Of a DNA stretch of 20,564 nucleotides, positions 6,126-13,824 are shown one piece after another. Both the position numbers and the translations under genes were made by a program. The first letter of the stretch is position 1, and the number at the start of each line of letters is the position of its first letter. The stretch lies in NCBI GenBank assembly GCA_900557165.1, contig USRS01000040.1, forward strand, positions 1 to 20,564. The letters are read 5' to 3'. A model generated the notes under the pieces. The model searched no databases. It was given only the letters and a program-made list of their open reading frames with translations, and was not told where the DNA came from. This stretch comes from an uncultured Clostridium sp. GTDB taxonomy: Bacteria > Bacillota > Clostridia > Peptostreptococcales > Peptostreptococcaceae.

Positions 6126-7673
6126 ATGTCAAAAGTTGCAAAAGCTGCTATAGGTCTTATGGCGGCCACATTAGTAGCAAAAATTTTAGGTTTTGGTAGG
6201 GAGATAACTCTTGCATCATCTTATGGAGCATCATCAATTAGTGATGCATTTTTAGTAGCAATGAATATACCAGCAGTTATATTTACAGCCATAGGAACAT
6301 CTTTAGGAACGGCATTTATACCTCTTTTTTGTGAAGTAAGATCCAAAGATGGAGATGATGCAGCAGTTAAATATACAAATAATATTTTTAATGCAGTTGT
6401 AATAATATGCGTAGTAATTGCCATAATTGGGGCAATATTTGCACCAGAGGTAGTTAAATTATTTGCTTTAGGATTTAAAGGTGAAACTATGGAAAAAGCG
6501 GTATATTTTACTAGAATAATGTTACTAGGGATTCCTTTTTTAGGAATTAGTTATATAATGATGGCATTTTTACAAGTAAAAGAAAACTTTATAATTCCGG
6601 GCCTTATGTCAGTTCCATATAATACTTTTATAATATTATCTATACTTCTTAGTGTAAAAACTACACCCTATATTTTACCATATGGGTCACTAATAGGATT
6701 ATTGGGCCAATTTTTATTTCAACTACCTTTTGCAATGAAAAGAGGTTATAGATACATACCTTATATAAATTTTAAAGATGAGTACTTAAAAAAGATGCTT
6801 TGGCTAGTTGGACCAGTTCTTATTGGTGTGGCAGTAACTCAAATAAATACTATAGTAGATAGAACAATTGCATCAACTTTAGTTGAGGGAAGTATATCAG
6901 CATTAAGTTATGCTAATAAATTAAATCAATTTGTTATGGGGATGTTTATAGTATCCATATCATCTGTTGTTTATCCTATGCTATCTAAACTATCTACAGA
7001 AAATAATAAAGTTGAATTTAATAAATCAATTGTAACAGCAACAAGTACTGTTATTTTATTAGTAATTCCCATATCAGTTGGAGCTATTATACTTTCGAAA
7101 CCTATAGTAAAAGTACTTTTCCAAAGGGGAGCCTTTGATGATAGGGCTGCATATATGACATCAGTAGCATTAGTGTTTTACTCCATAGGAATGATAGGAT
7201 TTGGACTTAGAGATATCTTAGGAAAGGTATTTTATTCCCTTCAAGATACAAAAACACCTATGATAAATGGAGCAATTGCCATGGGATTAAATATTATTTT
7301 GAATATTTCTTTTGTAAAATTTACAAATATGCAATTGGCAGGCTTAGCTCTGGCTACAAGTATATCAGCATTAGTAACTGTAGCTTTATTATTTATAAAT
7401 TTAAGAATAAAGATAGGGCCTTTTGGAGGACGTCATGTTTTATCGGTATTCTTAAAAGCAGTTATATCTGCCTTGCTTATGGCTTTAGTAACTTATTTTG
7501 CATATAAAAATATAGCAAATATATTTGGAGTGGGAATGGTTAAAGAAATTATTACTTTAGGACTATCTATTTTAGCTGGGGCTTTAACTTATGGAATATG
7601 TGTTATTGTTTTTAAAGTTGATGAAGTTAATTTAATTATAAATACATTAAAGAAAAAACTTAAAAAAGGTTAA
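6126..7673 (+). CDS. murJ: Lipid II flippase MurJ (MviN family)
   Basis: A 515-residue polytopic membrane protein of the MOP exporter superfamily, MurJ/MviN branch, which moves the peptidoglycan precursor lipid II from the inner to the outer face of the cytoplasmic membrane. The N-terminus has the family pattern LVAKILGFGREITLASSYG with Arg25, followed by SDAFLVAMNIP and a GTAFIPLF segment. About fourteen hydrophobic segments run to the C-terminus. The typical middle pattern is also present: LVGPVLIGVAVTQINTIVDR, SALSYANKLNQF and LFQRGAFD. Length matches the family (about 500-520). It starts at ATG 6126 after TAGGAGTGG and is second in an operon with the small gene at 5915. A Wzx-type or other MOP flippase is less likely given these motifs. 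Confidence 0.92.
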   Translation: MSKVAKAAIGLMAATLVAKILGFGREITLASSYGASSISDAFLVAMNIPAVIFTAIGTSLGTAFIPLFCEVRSKDGDDAAVKYTNNIFNAVVIICVVIAIIGAIFAPEVVKLFALGFKGETMEKAVYFTRIMLLGIPFLGISYIMMAFLQVKENFIIPGLMSVPYNTFIILSILLSVKTTPYILPYGSLIGLLGQFLFQLPFAMKRGYRYIPYINFKDEYLKKMLWLVGPVLIGVAVTQINTIVDRTIASTLVEGSISALSYANKLNQFVMGMFIVSISSVVYPMLSKLSTENNKVEFNKSIVTATSTVILLVIPISVGAIILSKPIVKVLFQRGAFDDRAAYMTSVALVFYSIGMIGFGLRDILGKVFYSLQDTKTPMINGAIAMGLNIILNISFVKFTNMQLAGLALATSISALVTVALLFINLRIKIGPFGGRHVLSVFLKAVISALLMALVTYFAYKNIANIFGVGMVKEIITLGLSILAGALTYGICVIVFKVDEVNLIINTLKKKLKKG

Positions 7674-7708
7674 TGTTTATATAAATAATTAAGTAAGGTA
7701 TACATGAT

Positions 7709-7738
7709 AAAGAACTTAGTGAAACCACTAAGTTCTTT
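7709..7738 (+). terminator. Intrinsic terminator after murJ
   Basis: Arms 7709-7721 and 7726-7738 (AAGAACTTAGTG/CACTAAGTTCTT core) form a perfect 13-bp stem with a four-base loop, followed by a T run. Confidence 0.9.
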
Positions 7739-7779
7739 TTTAATATATTTCTATTTTATATATAAAGAAAAAGACAAAT

Positions 7780-7786
7780 TTCGACA
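7780..7786 (-). promoter_or_regulatory. Spo0A-box-like site upstream of the sensor kinase
   Basis: The minus strand reads TTTTTGTCGAAATTT, containing the heptamer TGTCGAA, a match to the known Spo0A recognition core TGNCGAA with the usual T-rich front. It lies about 52 bases upstream of the putative -10 at 7838 and 106 bases before the kinase start. One heptamer can occur by chance, so binding is an inference. Confidence 0.4.
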
Positions 7787-7837
7787 AAAACATACAAATT
7801 ATTTCAAAAATGCAAAGAAAATAGTATGAAAAAAAAC

Positions 7838-7843
7838 TATAAT
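7838..7843 (+). promoter_or_regulatory. Possible -10 element for the sensor kinase
   Basis: Perfect TATAAT about 49 bases before ATG 7892. The hexamer 17 bases upstream is a poor -35, which would fit a promoter that needs an activator. Confidence 0.4.
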
Positions 7844-7891
7844 ATAGTATCATATATATTGTATTAATTTAACAGATAAGGAGAATTATGG

Positions 7892-10800
7892 ATGAAAAAG
7901 ATAAGGTACATATTAATGTGTTTAATATTTTTAATATGTATATTACCTAAAAATATATATGCCTCTAAAATGATGAATTTTGAAAATTTAACTATAGATA
8001 ATGGGTTATCACAAGCAACTGCAGAAGCTATAATCCAAGATAGTGATGGATATATATGGATAGGTACAAATGATGGAGTGAATAGATACAATGGATCAGA
8101 ATTTAAAGTATTTGATGCCAACGACGAAGATGAAAATAGTATTATTAGTAACTATGTAACTGCTTTAATAGAAGATAAAAACAAAAACTTATGGGTAGGA
8201 ACAGATGAAGGTTTAAGTAAAATTAATTTAAACGATTATTCTATAAATCATTATCGCTATAATAAAAAGAATAAAGATATTTCTTATTATGCCATAATAG
8301 TAATGTATATGGATGATGATGGTAATTTATATATGGGAAATAATAAAGGTGTTTACTTATATAACGAAAAAATAGATGATTTTGATAAAATATTTGGAAT
8401 AGAAAATGGACTTATTGATGAAAATGTTTATAGTATTAACAAAGATAAGTATGGCAACTTATGGATAGGTACAAATCAAGGTCTTCATAAGGTAGATGCA
8501 AATAGTAACAAAGCTTATCCATATTCAGTTGAAGATACAAAGACATCTGAATGGGGTAAAATTAAAACTATTTTCTTTGATAATGACAATATGTGGGTAG
8601 GAACATCAGAAAATGGTCTTAAAAGAGTTGATTTAAAAAATAATAAAGTTAAATCGTTTGAAGTAGATGATGAAGATAATAGTAAATTAAAATCATTAAG
8701 CATAAGAGATATAATGAAAGATAGTAGTGGTAATATATGGATGGCTACTGATAAAGGTATTAGTCAATATATTAATGACGAGCAATTCATTACTTATAAT
8801 AATAAGAGCTATGATAATAATAGTTTAGCTCACAATATAGTTTTCACACTTATGGAAGATGAAAGTGGCCTTATATGGGCAGGAACTTATACTGGTGTAA
8901 GTATTTTTGATTCTAAAAATATAATAGAACTATATAAAAATGATCCTTTAGATACTAATTCAATAAGTGATAATGTTGTAATGGGTGCTTATGAAGATGA
9001 AGATGGATTACTATGGATAGGAACTGGTGATAGAGGACTAAATATAATAGATAGAAAAACAGGAAATATAGATCATATTTTTGAAGGTGATACTAAATAT
9101 GATTTAAGTAGTAATGCTATAAATGTTATAAGTGGAAAAGGTAATAACATATGGGTAGGAACTAGAAATGGTTTAAATAAAATAAATAAAGACGATATGA
9201 CCATTGAGAAATATAAAGTTGAAGATGGATTAATCGATAACAATATAAAAGGTTTATTTATAGATGAGAAAAATAATTTATGGATAGGAACTCCCATAGG
9301 TCTTACTGTTTTAAATATAGAGACAAATGAAATAACAGATTTTACATCAAGGTTAATAAAAGCTGGAATAAAAGAACCATATGTACGTACTGTATATGAA
9401 GATAAAGATGAAGATGGTGTTTACTGGATTGGTGGATATATTTCAGAAGGTTTAATCAAGTTTGATATAAATAAAGATACTATAGAAATGTATAGTAAGT
9501 ATGAAGAAAATGGAAAACAAGTTATTGTAAACACTATTAGAACTATAGTTGAAGATGAGGAAAATAATTTATGGATAGGTACTAATAGTGGTTTATTAAA
9601 ATTTAATAAAATTGATAAGAAATTTAAATCTTATACAGAAAAAGATGGGTTGGCAAATAATATAGTATATCAAATTTTAAAAGATGATGATAAAAATATT
9701 TGGATGAGTACAAATAATGGTATATCTAAATTTGATATAAAAAATAATAAATTTACTAACTTAAGTAGTACAGATGGTTTACAAAGTAATGAATTTAATG
9801 GAAATTCAGCTTATAGATGTAGCAATGGAGACTTTTTATTTGGAGGAATAAAGGGATTAAATATATTTAATCCACAAGAAGTTTTACAAAGTGATTATCA
9901 TTCAAAAATAAATTTTGATAGTTTTGAAGTAAAAGGAGAGCATTATTTAAATATAGATGGAAATACTTTTAGCTATGATAAGAACTTTATAAGAGTGAAA
10001 TTTTTCACTACGGATTATAGGGCAAATAAAAATGTTCAATATTTTTATAAATTAGAAGGTTCATCTCATTCGGATTGGATTCAAATAACTAGTAATGAAG
10101 TAATACTTACTAATTTAGATCCTGGGAAACATAAATTAAGAATAAAATTTAGAAATAATAGAGGTAATATAAGTGAGGAAAAAGAAATTAACTTTACTAT
10201 AAAACCTCCTTTTTGGAAAAGTAATATAGCTAAATTTTTATATGCTATGATAATTATAATAATCATTTATAATAGTATAAATAAAATGAAGAAGCTTGAT
10301 AAATTGGTTGAGAAAAGAACCCAACAGCTTAATAATGAAATGAATAAGAATAAAGTTTTATTCAATAGACTGCTAGAAGTAGAGAAAAGTAAAAATAACT
10401 ACTTTATAAATTTATCACATGAACTTAGAACGCCTCTAAATGTAATAAATTCTATAGAACAGTTGATAAGAAGTTTTTGTAGATCAGATAAAGAGTTAAC
10501 AAAATCTAAACTGGAAAAATATATGGATATTATGAAAAGTAATACCAATAGGTTATTAAATTTAATAAACAATATAATGGATAAGTCTAAAATTGAAAAT
10601 GGAAAATATAAAATTAATAAAAGTCAATGTGATATTGTTTATATAGTTGAAGAAGCTACTTTAACTTTAAAAGAAAGTATAGAATCTTCAGGAATAGAAC
10701 TTATATTTGACACTGATGTGGAAGAAAAAATTATAAATTGTGATAAATATGATATTGAAAGATGTATAGTAAATTTAGTTAGCAATGCTCATAAATTCAC

Positions 10801-11077
10801 TCCAAATGGTGGACGAATAAGTGTTACTATTAAGGATTTAAATAATTCAGTAGAAATAACTGTAGAAGACACAGGTATTGGAATTGAAAAAAAATATCAT
10901 GACACAATTTTTGATAGATATAGTCAAGTTGTAGATAAAAATAATGAAAATAAAAGTGGTACTGGTTTAGGACTTGCAATCACAAAACATATTATAGATT
11001 TACATAATGGTAAAATATATCTGGAAAGTGAACCTAATAAAGGAACTAAGTTTATAATTATATTACCAATAAATTAG
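7892..11077 (+). CDS. Two-component sensor histidine kinase with double Reg_prop propeller and Y_Y_Y domain
   Basis: A 1061-residue membrane sensor kinase. A signal peptide (1-24, likely cut after Ala24) leads to 14 propeller repeats marked by W-[IVM]-G-T-x-x-G at Trp56, 101, 191, 235, 283, 329, 375, 421, 464, 512, 561 and 604, plus degenerate copies near 147 and 649. This fits two seven-bladed propellers. A Y_Y_Y domain (about 706-771) and a single membrane span (about 781-797) follow. Inside are HisKA with LSHELRTP and phospho-acceptor His843, and an HATPase_c domain with N-box (961-970), DTGIG (993-997) and GTGLGLAI (1023-1030). Unlike Bacteroides hybrid systems there is no receiver or AraC domain. 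Start ATG 7892 is eight bases after AAGGAG. No response-regulator gene adjoins it. The extracellular ligand is unknown. Confidence 0.93.
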   Translation: MKKIRYILMCLIFLICILPKNIYASKMMNFENLTIDNGLSQATAEAIIQDSDGYIWIGTNDGVNRYNGSEFKVFDANDEDENSIISNYVTALIEDKNKNLWVGTDEGLSKINLNDYSINHYRYNKKNKDISYYAIIVMYMDDDGNLYMGNNKGVYLYNEKIDDFDKIFGIENGLIDENVYSINKDKYGNLWIGTNQGLHKVDANSNKAYPYSVEDTKTSEWGKIKTIFFDNDNMWVGTSENGLKRVDLKNNKVKSFEVDDEDNSKLKSLSIRDIMKDSSGNIWMATDKGISQYINDEQFITYNNKSYDNNSLAHNIVFTLMEDESGLIWAGTYTGVSIFDSKNIIELYKNDPLDTNSISDNVVMGAYEDEDGLLWIGTGDRGLNIIDRKTGNIDHIFEGDTKYDLSSNAINVISGKGNNIWVGTRNGLNKINKDDMTIEKYKVEDGLIDNNIKGLFIDEKNNLWIGTPIGLTVLNIETNEITDFTSRLIKAGIKEPYVRTVYEDKDEDGVYWIGGYISEGLIKFDINKDTIEMYSKYEENGKQVIVNTIRTIVEDEENNLWIGTNSGLLKFNKIDKKFKSYTEKDGLANNIVYQILKDDDKNIWMSTNNGISKFDIKNNKFTNLSSTDGLQSNEFNGNSAYRCSNGDFLFGGIKGLNIFNPQEVLQSDYHSKINFDSFEVKGEHYLNIDGNTFSYDKNFIRVKFFTTDYRANKNVQYFYKLEGSSHSDWIQITSNEVILTNLDPGKHKLRIKFRNNRGNISEEKEINFTIKPPFWKSNIAKFLYAMIIIIIIYNSINKMKKLDKLVEKRTQQLNNEMNKNKVLFNRLLEVEKSKNNYFINLSHELRTPLNVINSIEQLIRSFCRSDKELTKSKLEKYMDIMKSNTNRLLNLINNIMDKSKIENGKYKINKSQCDIVYIVEEATLTLKESIESSGIELIFDTDVEEKIINCDKYDIERCIVNLVSNAHKFTPNGGRISVTIKDLNNSVEITVEDTGIGIEKKYHDTIFDRYSQVVDKNNENKSGTGLGLAITKHIIDLHNGKIYLESEPNKGTKFIIILPIN

Positions 11078-11103
11078 AAAAAGCTGCTATTTAGCAGCTT
11101 TTT
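11078..11103. terminator. Bidirectional terminator, kinase versus ThrE_2 copy 1
   Basis: Arms 11078-11088 and 11093-11103 (AAAAAGCTGCT/AGCAGCTTTTT) with a four-base loop. It begins at the base after the kinase stop and contains the TAG stop and last codons (KKAAK) of the opposing gene. Confidence 0.85.
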
Positions 11104-11542
11104 TTCTTGAAATAAGATTCATAGTTTTAAATAAAGAAGTTACAACAAGTACTCCCATAGATATTGCACCAGCAACAAACAATACATCACTGCCTTTTGC
11201 GATGGCATCAGTATAATTAGTTTGAACTAAATAAAGCATAGTATTATACATACCAAGTCCAGGAACTAAAAGTATTATACCTGGAATTATAAAAACGATG
11301 GCAGGTTGTTTTAATTTTCTAGCAAATATTTCACTAAATAGAGAAATTAAAATAGCCGCTATAAAATTAGAGGCAATATTATTATCCGTAGCCGTTACAA
11401 TGGAATAATATACAGACCAACCAATTCCGCCTATAAAACCACTTGGAATAAGAGTGGATTTAGGCGCTTTTAAAAATATGGCAAATCCTACAGTAGATAT
11501 AAATGCAAATATAAAATGCATGTAAACTGGCATATCAGTCAT
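11087..11542 (-). CDS. Threonine/serine exporter, ThrE_2-type small subunit (copy 1)
   Basis: A 151-residue integral membrane protein of the ThrE_2 (DUF3815) family, equivalent to the C-terminal half of the single-chain exporter ThrE of Corynebacterium. It has four to five hydrophobic segments and the conserved loop IPGIILLVPGLGMYNTM (86-102). It should pair with the product of the overlapping upstream gene to export threonine/serine or related small metabolites. Its ATG at 11542 overlaps the TAA of that gene by one base, and the GGAGG site lies inside the partner's Leu-Gly-Gly codons, so translation is coupled. It is paralogous to the gene at 12474-12929 (about 70% identical by eye). Confidence 0.85.
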   Translation of the reverse strand: MTDMPVYMHFIFAFISTVGFAIFLKAPKSTLIPSGFIGGIGWSVYYSIVTATDNNIASNFIAAILISLFSEIFARKLKQPAIVFIIPGIILLVPGLGMYNTMLYLVQTNYTDAIAKGSDVLFVAGAISMGVLVVTSLFKTMNLISRKKAAK

Positions 11543-12330
11543 TATAAAACACCTCCAAGTCTAAACCAAACGTCTAAAATAATACCAACTCCACAAGCAA
11601 TACTTACAGCAGTTACACCTGCATCAAAAGCACGAGCTACACCAGACATTAAATCTCCTGCAATTAAATCTCTTATACCTTTTATAAAAGAAACTCCAGG
11701 AAGTAGTGGCATGATGGAGCCAACTACCAACATGGTTGGTGCAGAAATAATATTAAAATGCGTAAGTATAACTCCTATAAAACCTATAAAAGAAGAAGCG
11801 ACAAAACTTGAAAATGCAGGTATGGTACTTACTTCAATCATTTTATTGTAAATTTTTACTGCTAAAATGGAAGTTATAAAAGTAGAAATAAAAGTAGGAA
11901 TATTATTTCCTTCAACTAATCCAGCAAAGAACGCAGAACCAACACCTGTACTGATATATTGAATTAAATCAGAATAATAAGTAGTTCGATTTATTTTCTT
12001 TAATTCTTTTTTGGCTTCTTCTACAGTTATTTCTGTATTACTAACAAATTCTCTAGAAAAATTATTTAAAAGAGAAATTTTTTGTAAATCAGTAGATCTA
12101 CTTTTTATAGTTTTCATAAAAGAAAATCCATCAAATTTATAATCAGAAATAATTAAAACTGTTGGTGATGTAAATACGTTTATATGATTGAAACCTCTAG
12201 ATTTACAGATTCTAATAATAGTATCTTCAACACGATAAGTTTCAGCTCCGTTTATTAGCATAAGTTCACCTATAAATAATGCTAATCCAAGTACATCTTT
12301 TTTGTTATCGGGATTAAAATCAACACTCAT
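11542..12330 (-). CDS. Threonine/serine exporter, ThrE-type large subunit (copy 1)
   Basis: A 262-residue protein of the ThrE (PF06738) family. The N-terminal soluble part (about 1-115) carries the signature ELMLINGAETYRVEDTI (22-38) and FDGFSFMKTIKSRS. The C-terminal half contains about five membrane spans and the conserved LLPGVSFIKGIRDLIAGD (209-226). Characterised relatives move threonine and serine out of the cell, driven by the proton gradient, though the N-terminal domain also resembles a hydrolase-like module. It starts at ATG 12330 behind GGAGG and ends in a one-base TAATG overlap with its partner. It is one of two tandem copies in the window. The substrate range of either copy cannot be told from sequence. 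Confidence 0.87.
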   Translation of the reverse strand: MSVDFNPDNKKDVLGLALFIGELMLINGAETYRVEDTIIRICKSRGFNHINVFTSPTVLIISDYKFDGFSFMKTIKSRSTDLQKISLLNNFSREFVSNTEITVEEAKKELKKINRTTYYSDLIQYISTGVGSAFFAGLVEGNNIPTFISTFITSILAVKIYNKMIEVSTIPAFSSFVASSFIGFIGVILTHFNIISAPTMLVVGSIMPLLPGVSFIKGIRDLIAGDLMSGVARAFDAGVTAVSIACGVGIILDVWFRLGGVL

Positions 12331-12462
12331 TTAACTGCCTCCATAAATTATGATAAATAAAATTAATATATACAAAAACAATAGTTTTATAAAATATAAA
12401 CCTAGAGTAGTATATAATATTTATAAAATGAAAGTCAATAAAGGACAGGTATATAAGTGTAT

Positions 12463-12493
12463 AAAAAAAACTGCTATTTAGCAGATTTTTTTT
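12463..12493 (-). terminator. Terminator after the second thrE pair (copy 2)
   Basis: On the minus strand: A9, then TCTGCT, loop AAAT, AGCAG and T8. The stem core pairs 12471-12475 with 12480-12484 and is extended by A-U pairs with one unpaired base. It overlaps the TAG stop of the gene at 12474. The same CTGCT-loop-AGCAG core ends copy 1, so the terminator belongs to the duplicated unit. Confidence 0.7.
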
Positions 12494-12929
12494 TAGAAAT
12501 TATATTAAATGTTTTTACCAGAGAAGTTACAACTAAAACACCTAGTGATATGGCACCTCCAACAAATAATACATCAGCGCCTTTTGAAATTGCATTATTA
12601 TAATCCTTCTGAACTAAATAAAGCATGGTGTTATACATACCAAGCCCGGGCACTAAAGGAATGATTCCTGGGATAACAAAAATAATAGCAGGTTGTTTAA
12701 ATTTTCTAGCTAAAAGTTCACTCATATAAGAAACTAATAAAGCAGCTATAAAATTTGAAAAAATATTATTTTGTGTTATTTGATTAAAAAAACAAAAAAC
12801 TGTCCAACCAACTCCACCAACAAAGCCACTGGAAATAAGTGTGGATTTGGGAGAATTAAAAAATACTGAAAAACCAACAGTTGCAAAAAAAGAACATATA
12901 AAATGAAGATATAAGGGCATATTAGTCAT
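12474..12929 (-). CDS. Threonine/serine exporter, ThrE_2-type small subunit (copy 2)
   Basis: A 151-residue paralogue of the gene at 11087-11542, with the same length and the same conserved core (VIPGIIPLVPGLGMYNTM). It differs mainly in residues 42-58, where this copy carries two Phe-rich turns (VFCFFNQ) in place of VYYSIVTA, and in scattered membrane positions. It should form the second half of an exporter with the ThrE-type product encoded just upstream. Its ATG at 12929 overlaps the partner's TGA by four bases (ATGA), and its ribosome-binding site GGAGG lies within the partner's last codons. The divergence between the copies suggests an old duplication, perhaps with different substrates. 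Confidence 0.85.
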   Translation of the reverse strand: MTNMPLYLHFICSFFATVGFSVFFNSPKSTLISSGFVGGVGWTVFCFFNQITQNNIFSNFIAALLVSYMSELLARKFKQPAIIFVIPGIIPLVPGLGMYNTMLYLVQKDYNNAISKGADVLFVGGAISLGVLVVTSLVKTFNIISKKKSAK

Positions 12930-13717
12930 AATAAATTTCCTCCTAGTCTAAACCAAATATCTAATATGATACCTACGCCACAAGCAATGCTAATTGCAGT
13001 TACACTAGCATCAAAGGCACGAGCTACACCAGAAATTAAATCTCCTGCGATTAAATCTCGAATCCCTTTTATAAAAGAAACTCCAGGAAGTAGTGGCATA
13101 ATGGATCCGACTACTAGCATAGCAGGTGTAGGTAGAATATTTAATTGAGTAAGAATAACACCAATAATTGCTATAAATGTTGAGGAAATAAATGATGAAA
13201 ATGCAGGAATAGTACTAATTTTCATCATTTTATTATAAATCATCACAGCTAATATGGAAGTAATAAAAGTAGAAATAAAAGTAGGAAGATTATCGCCTTC
13301 TAATAAAATTGCAAAAAAAGCAGAAGAAAACCCCGTACATAAATTAATTGCAAAAGGAGAATAAGATTTAATTTGATTTATTTTTTTTAGCTCTATCATA
13401 GCTTCATTTATGTTTAATTGAGGAGTTGATACATATTTTCTGGAAAGATTATTTAACAAAGATATTTTGTTTAAATCAATGGATCTTGATTTTATAGTTT
13501 TCATGAAAGTAAATCCATCAAATCTATAATCAGATATAATTATAGCAGTTGGTGAAATAAATACATTTATATGATTATAATTTCTAGACTTACAAATTCT
13601 AAGAATAGTATCTTCAACACGATAAGTTTCAGCACCATTAATAAGCATTAATTCGCCTATAAATAATGCAAATCTAAGGACGTTTTTTTTGTGGTCATGA
13701 CTAATTTTATTTTCCAT
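12926..13717 (-). CDS. Threonine/serine exporter, ThrE-type large subunit (copy 2)
   Basis: A 263-residue ThrE-family protein, paralogous to the gene at 11542-12330. The signature LMLINGAETYRVEDTI and the LLPGVSFIKGIRDLIAGD loop are both intact. Most divergence is at the very N-terminus and around residues 96-140, between the soluble part and the first membrane span. Length and domain order match copy 1 apart from one extra C-terminal residue caused by a stop-codon shift. It starts at ATG 13717 after GGGAGG and is the first gene of this pair. A perfect 19-bp inverted repeat lies 15 bases upstream of the start, a plausible control element. The pair may also receive transcripts from the exporter gene at 14800. 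Confidence 0.87.
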   Translation of the reverse strand: MENKISHDHKKNVLRFALFIGELMLINGAETYRVEDTILRICKSRNYNHINVFISPTAIIISDYRFDGFTFMKTIKSRSIDLNKISLLNNLSRKYVSTPQLNINEAMIELKKINQIKSYSPFAINLCTGFSSAFFAILLEGDNLPTFISTFITSILAVMIYNKMMKISTIPAFSSFISSTFIAIIGVILTQLNILPTPAMLVVGSIMPLLPGVSFIKGIRDLIAGDLISGVARAFDASVTAISIACGVGIILDIWFRLGGNLL

Positions 13718-13731
13718 GATGCTACCTCCCT

Positions 13732-13776
13732 CATATTATAAGTATAATTATTGAAATTAATTATACTTATAATATG
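13732..13776. promoter_or_regulatory. Perfect 19-bp inverted repeat upstream of thrE copy 2
   Basis: Arms 13732-13750 and 13758-13776 are perfect reverse complements (core TATAAGTATAATTA) around a seven-base centre. It lies just before the GGGAGG of the gene at 13717 and holds TATAAT on the minus strand. It is not followed by a T run, so an operator or 5' leader hairpin is likelier than a terminator. Confidence 0.6.
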
Positions 13777-13799
13777 TAGAAAAATAGTATTTTAAACAT

Positions 13800-13824
13800 A
13801 AAAGCAAGATTAAACCATGCTTTT
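13800..13824 (-). terminator. Weak terminator candidate after the aromatic-acid-exporter-like gene
   Basis: Minus strand AAAAGCA ... TGCTTTT (arms 13818-13824 and 13800-13806), a seven-base stem with an 11-base loop and a short T-rich tail, overlapping the stop codon at 13823. It is weak, so readthrough into the thrE genes is possible. Confidence 0.45.

Larger units (their letters stand above)
11087..13717 (-). repeat. Tandem duplication of a two-gene thrE unit
   Basis: The blocks 11087-12330 and 12474-13717 are both exactly 1244 bases, in the same orientation, separated by 143 bases (offset 1387). Each encodes a ThrE-type and a ThrE_2-type protein and ends in the same CTGCT/AGCAG terminator core. 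The encoded proteins are alike along their whole length, so one ancestral unit was duplicated. I see no flanking insertion sequence. Confidence 0.85.

Noticed and set aside
6221..6424. Minus-strand frame inside murJ
   Set aside because: Antisense shadow of conserved membrane segments; no ribosome-binding site.
8054..9730. Periodic similar segments that could be read as a DNA repeat array
   Set aside because: The periodicity of about 130-150 bases is the Reg_prop protein repeat of the kinase; the DNA itself varies and there are no identical repeats or spacers as in CRISPR.
11516..11851. Plus-strand frame across the thrE junction (copy 1), resembling the plus-strand frame at 12966-13148
   Set aside because: The two antisense translations look alike only because the sense-strand genes are paralogues. 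Neither has a ribosome-binding site, and the lengths differ greatly.
12441..12450. AAGGACAGGT as a second copy of the palindrome half-site found at 14889
   Set aside because: Only one half matches (AAGGACA) and the other arm is missing, so chance is the simplest explanation.
13732..13776. Interpretation of the 19-bp inverted repeat as a transcription terminator
   Set aside because: Very AT-rich stem, no T run after it in either direction, and it sits directly in front of a ribosome-binding site rather than after a gene.
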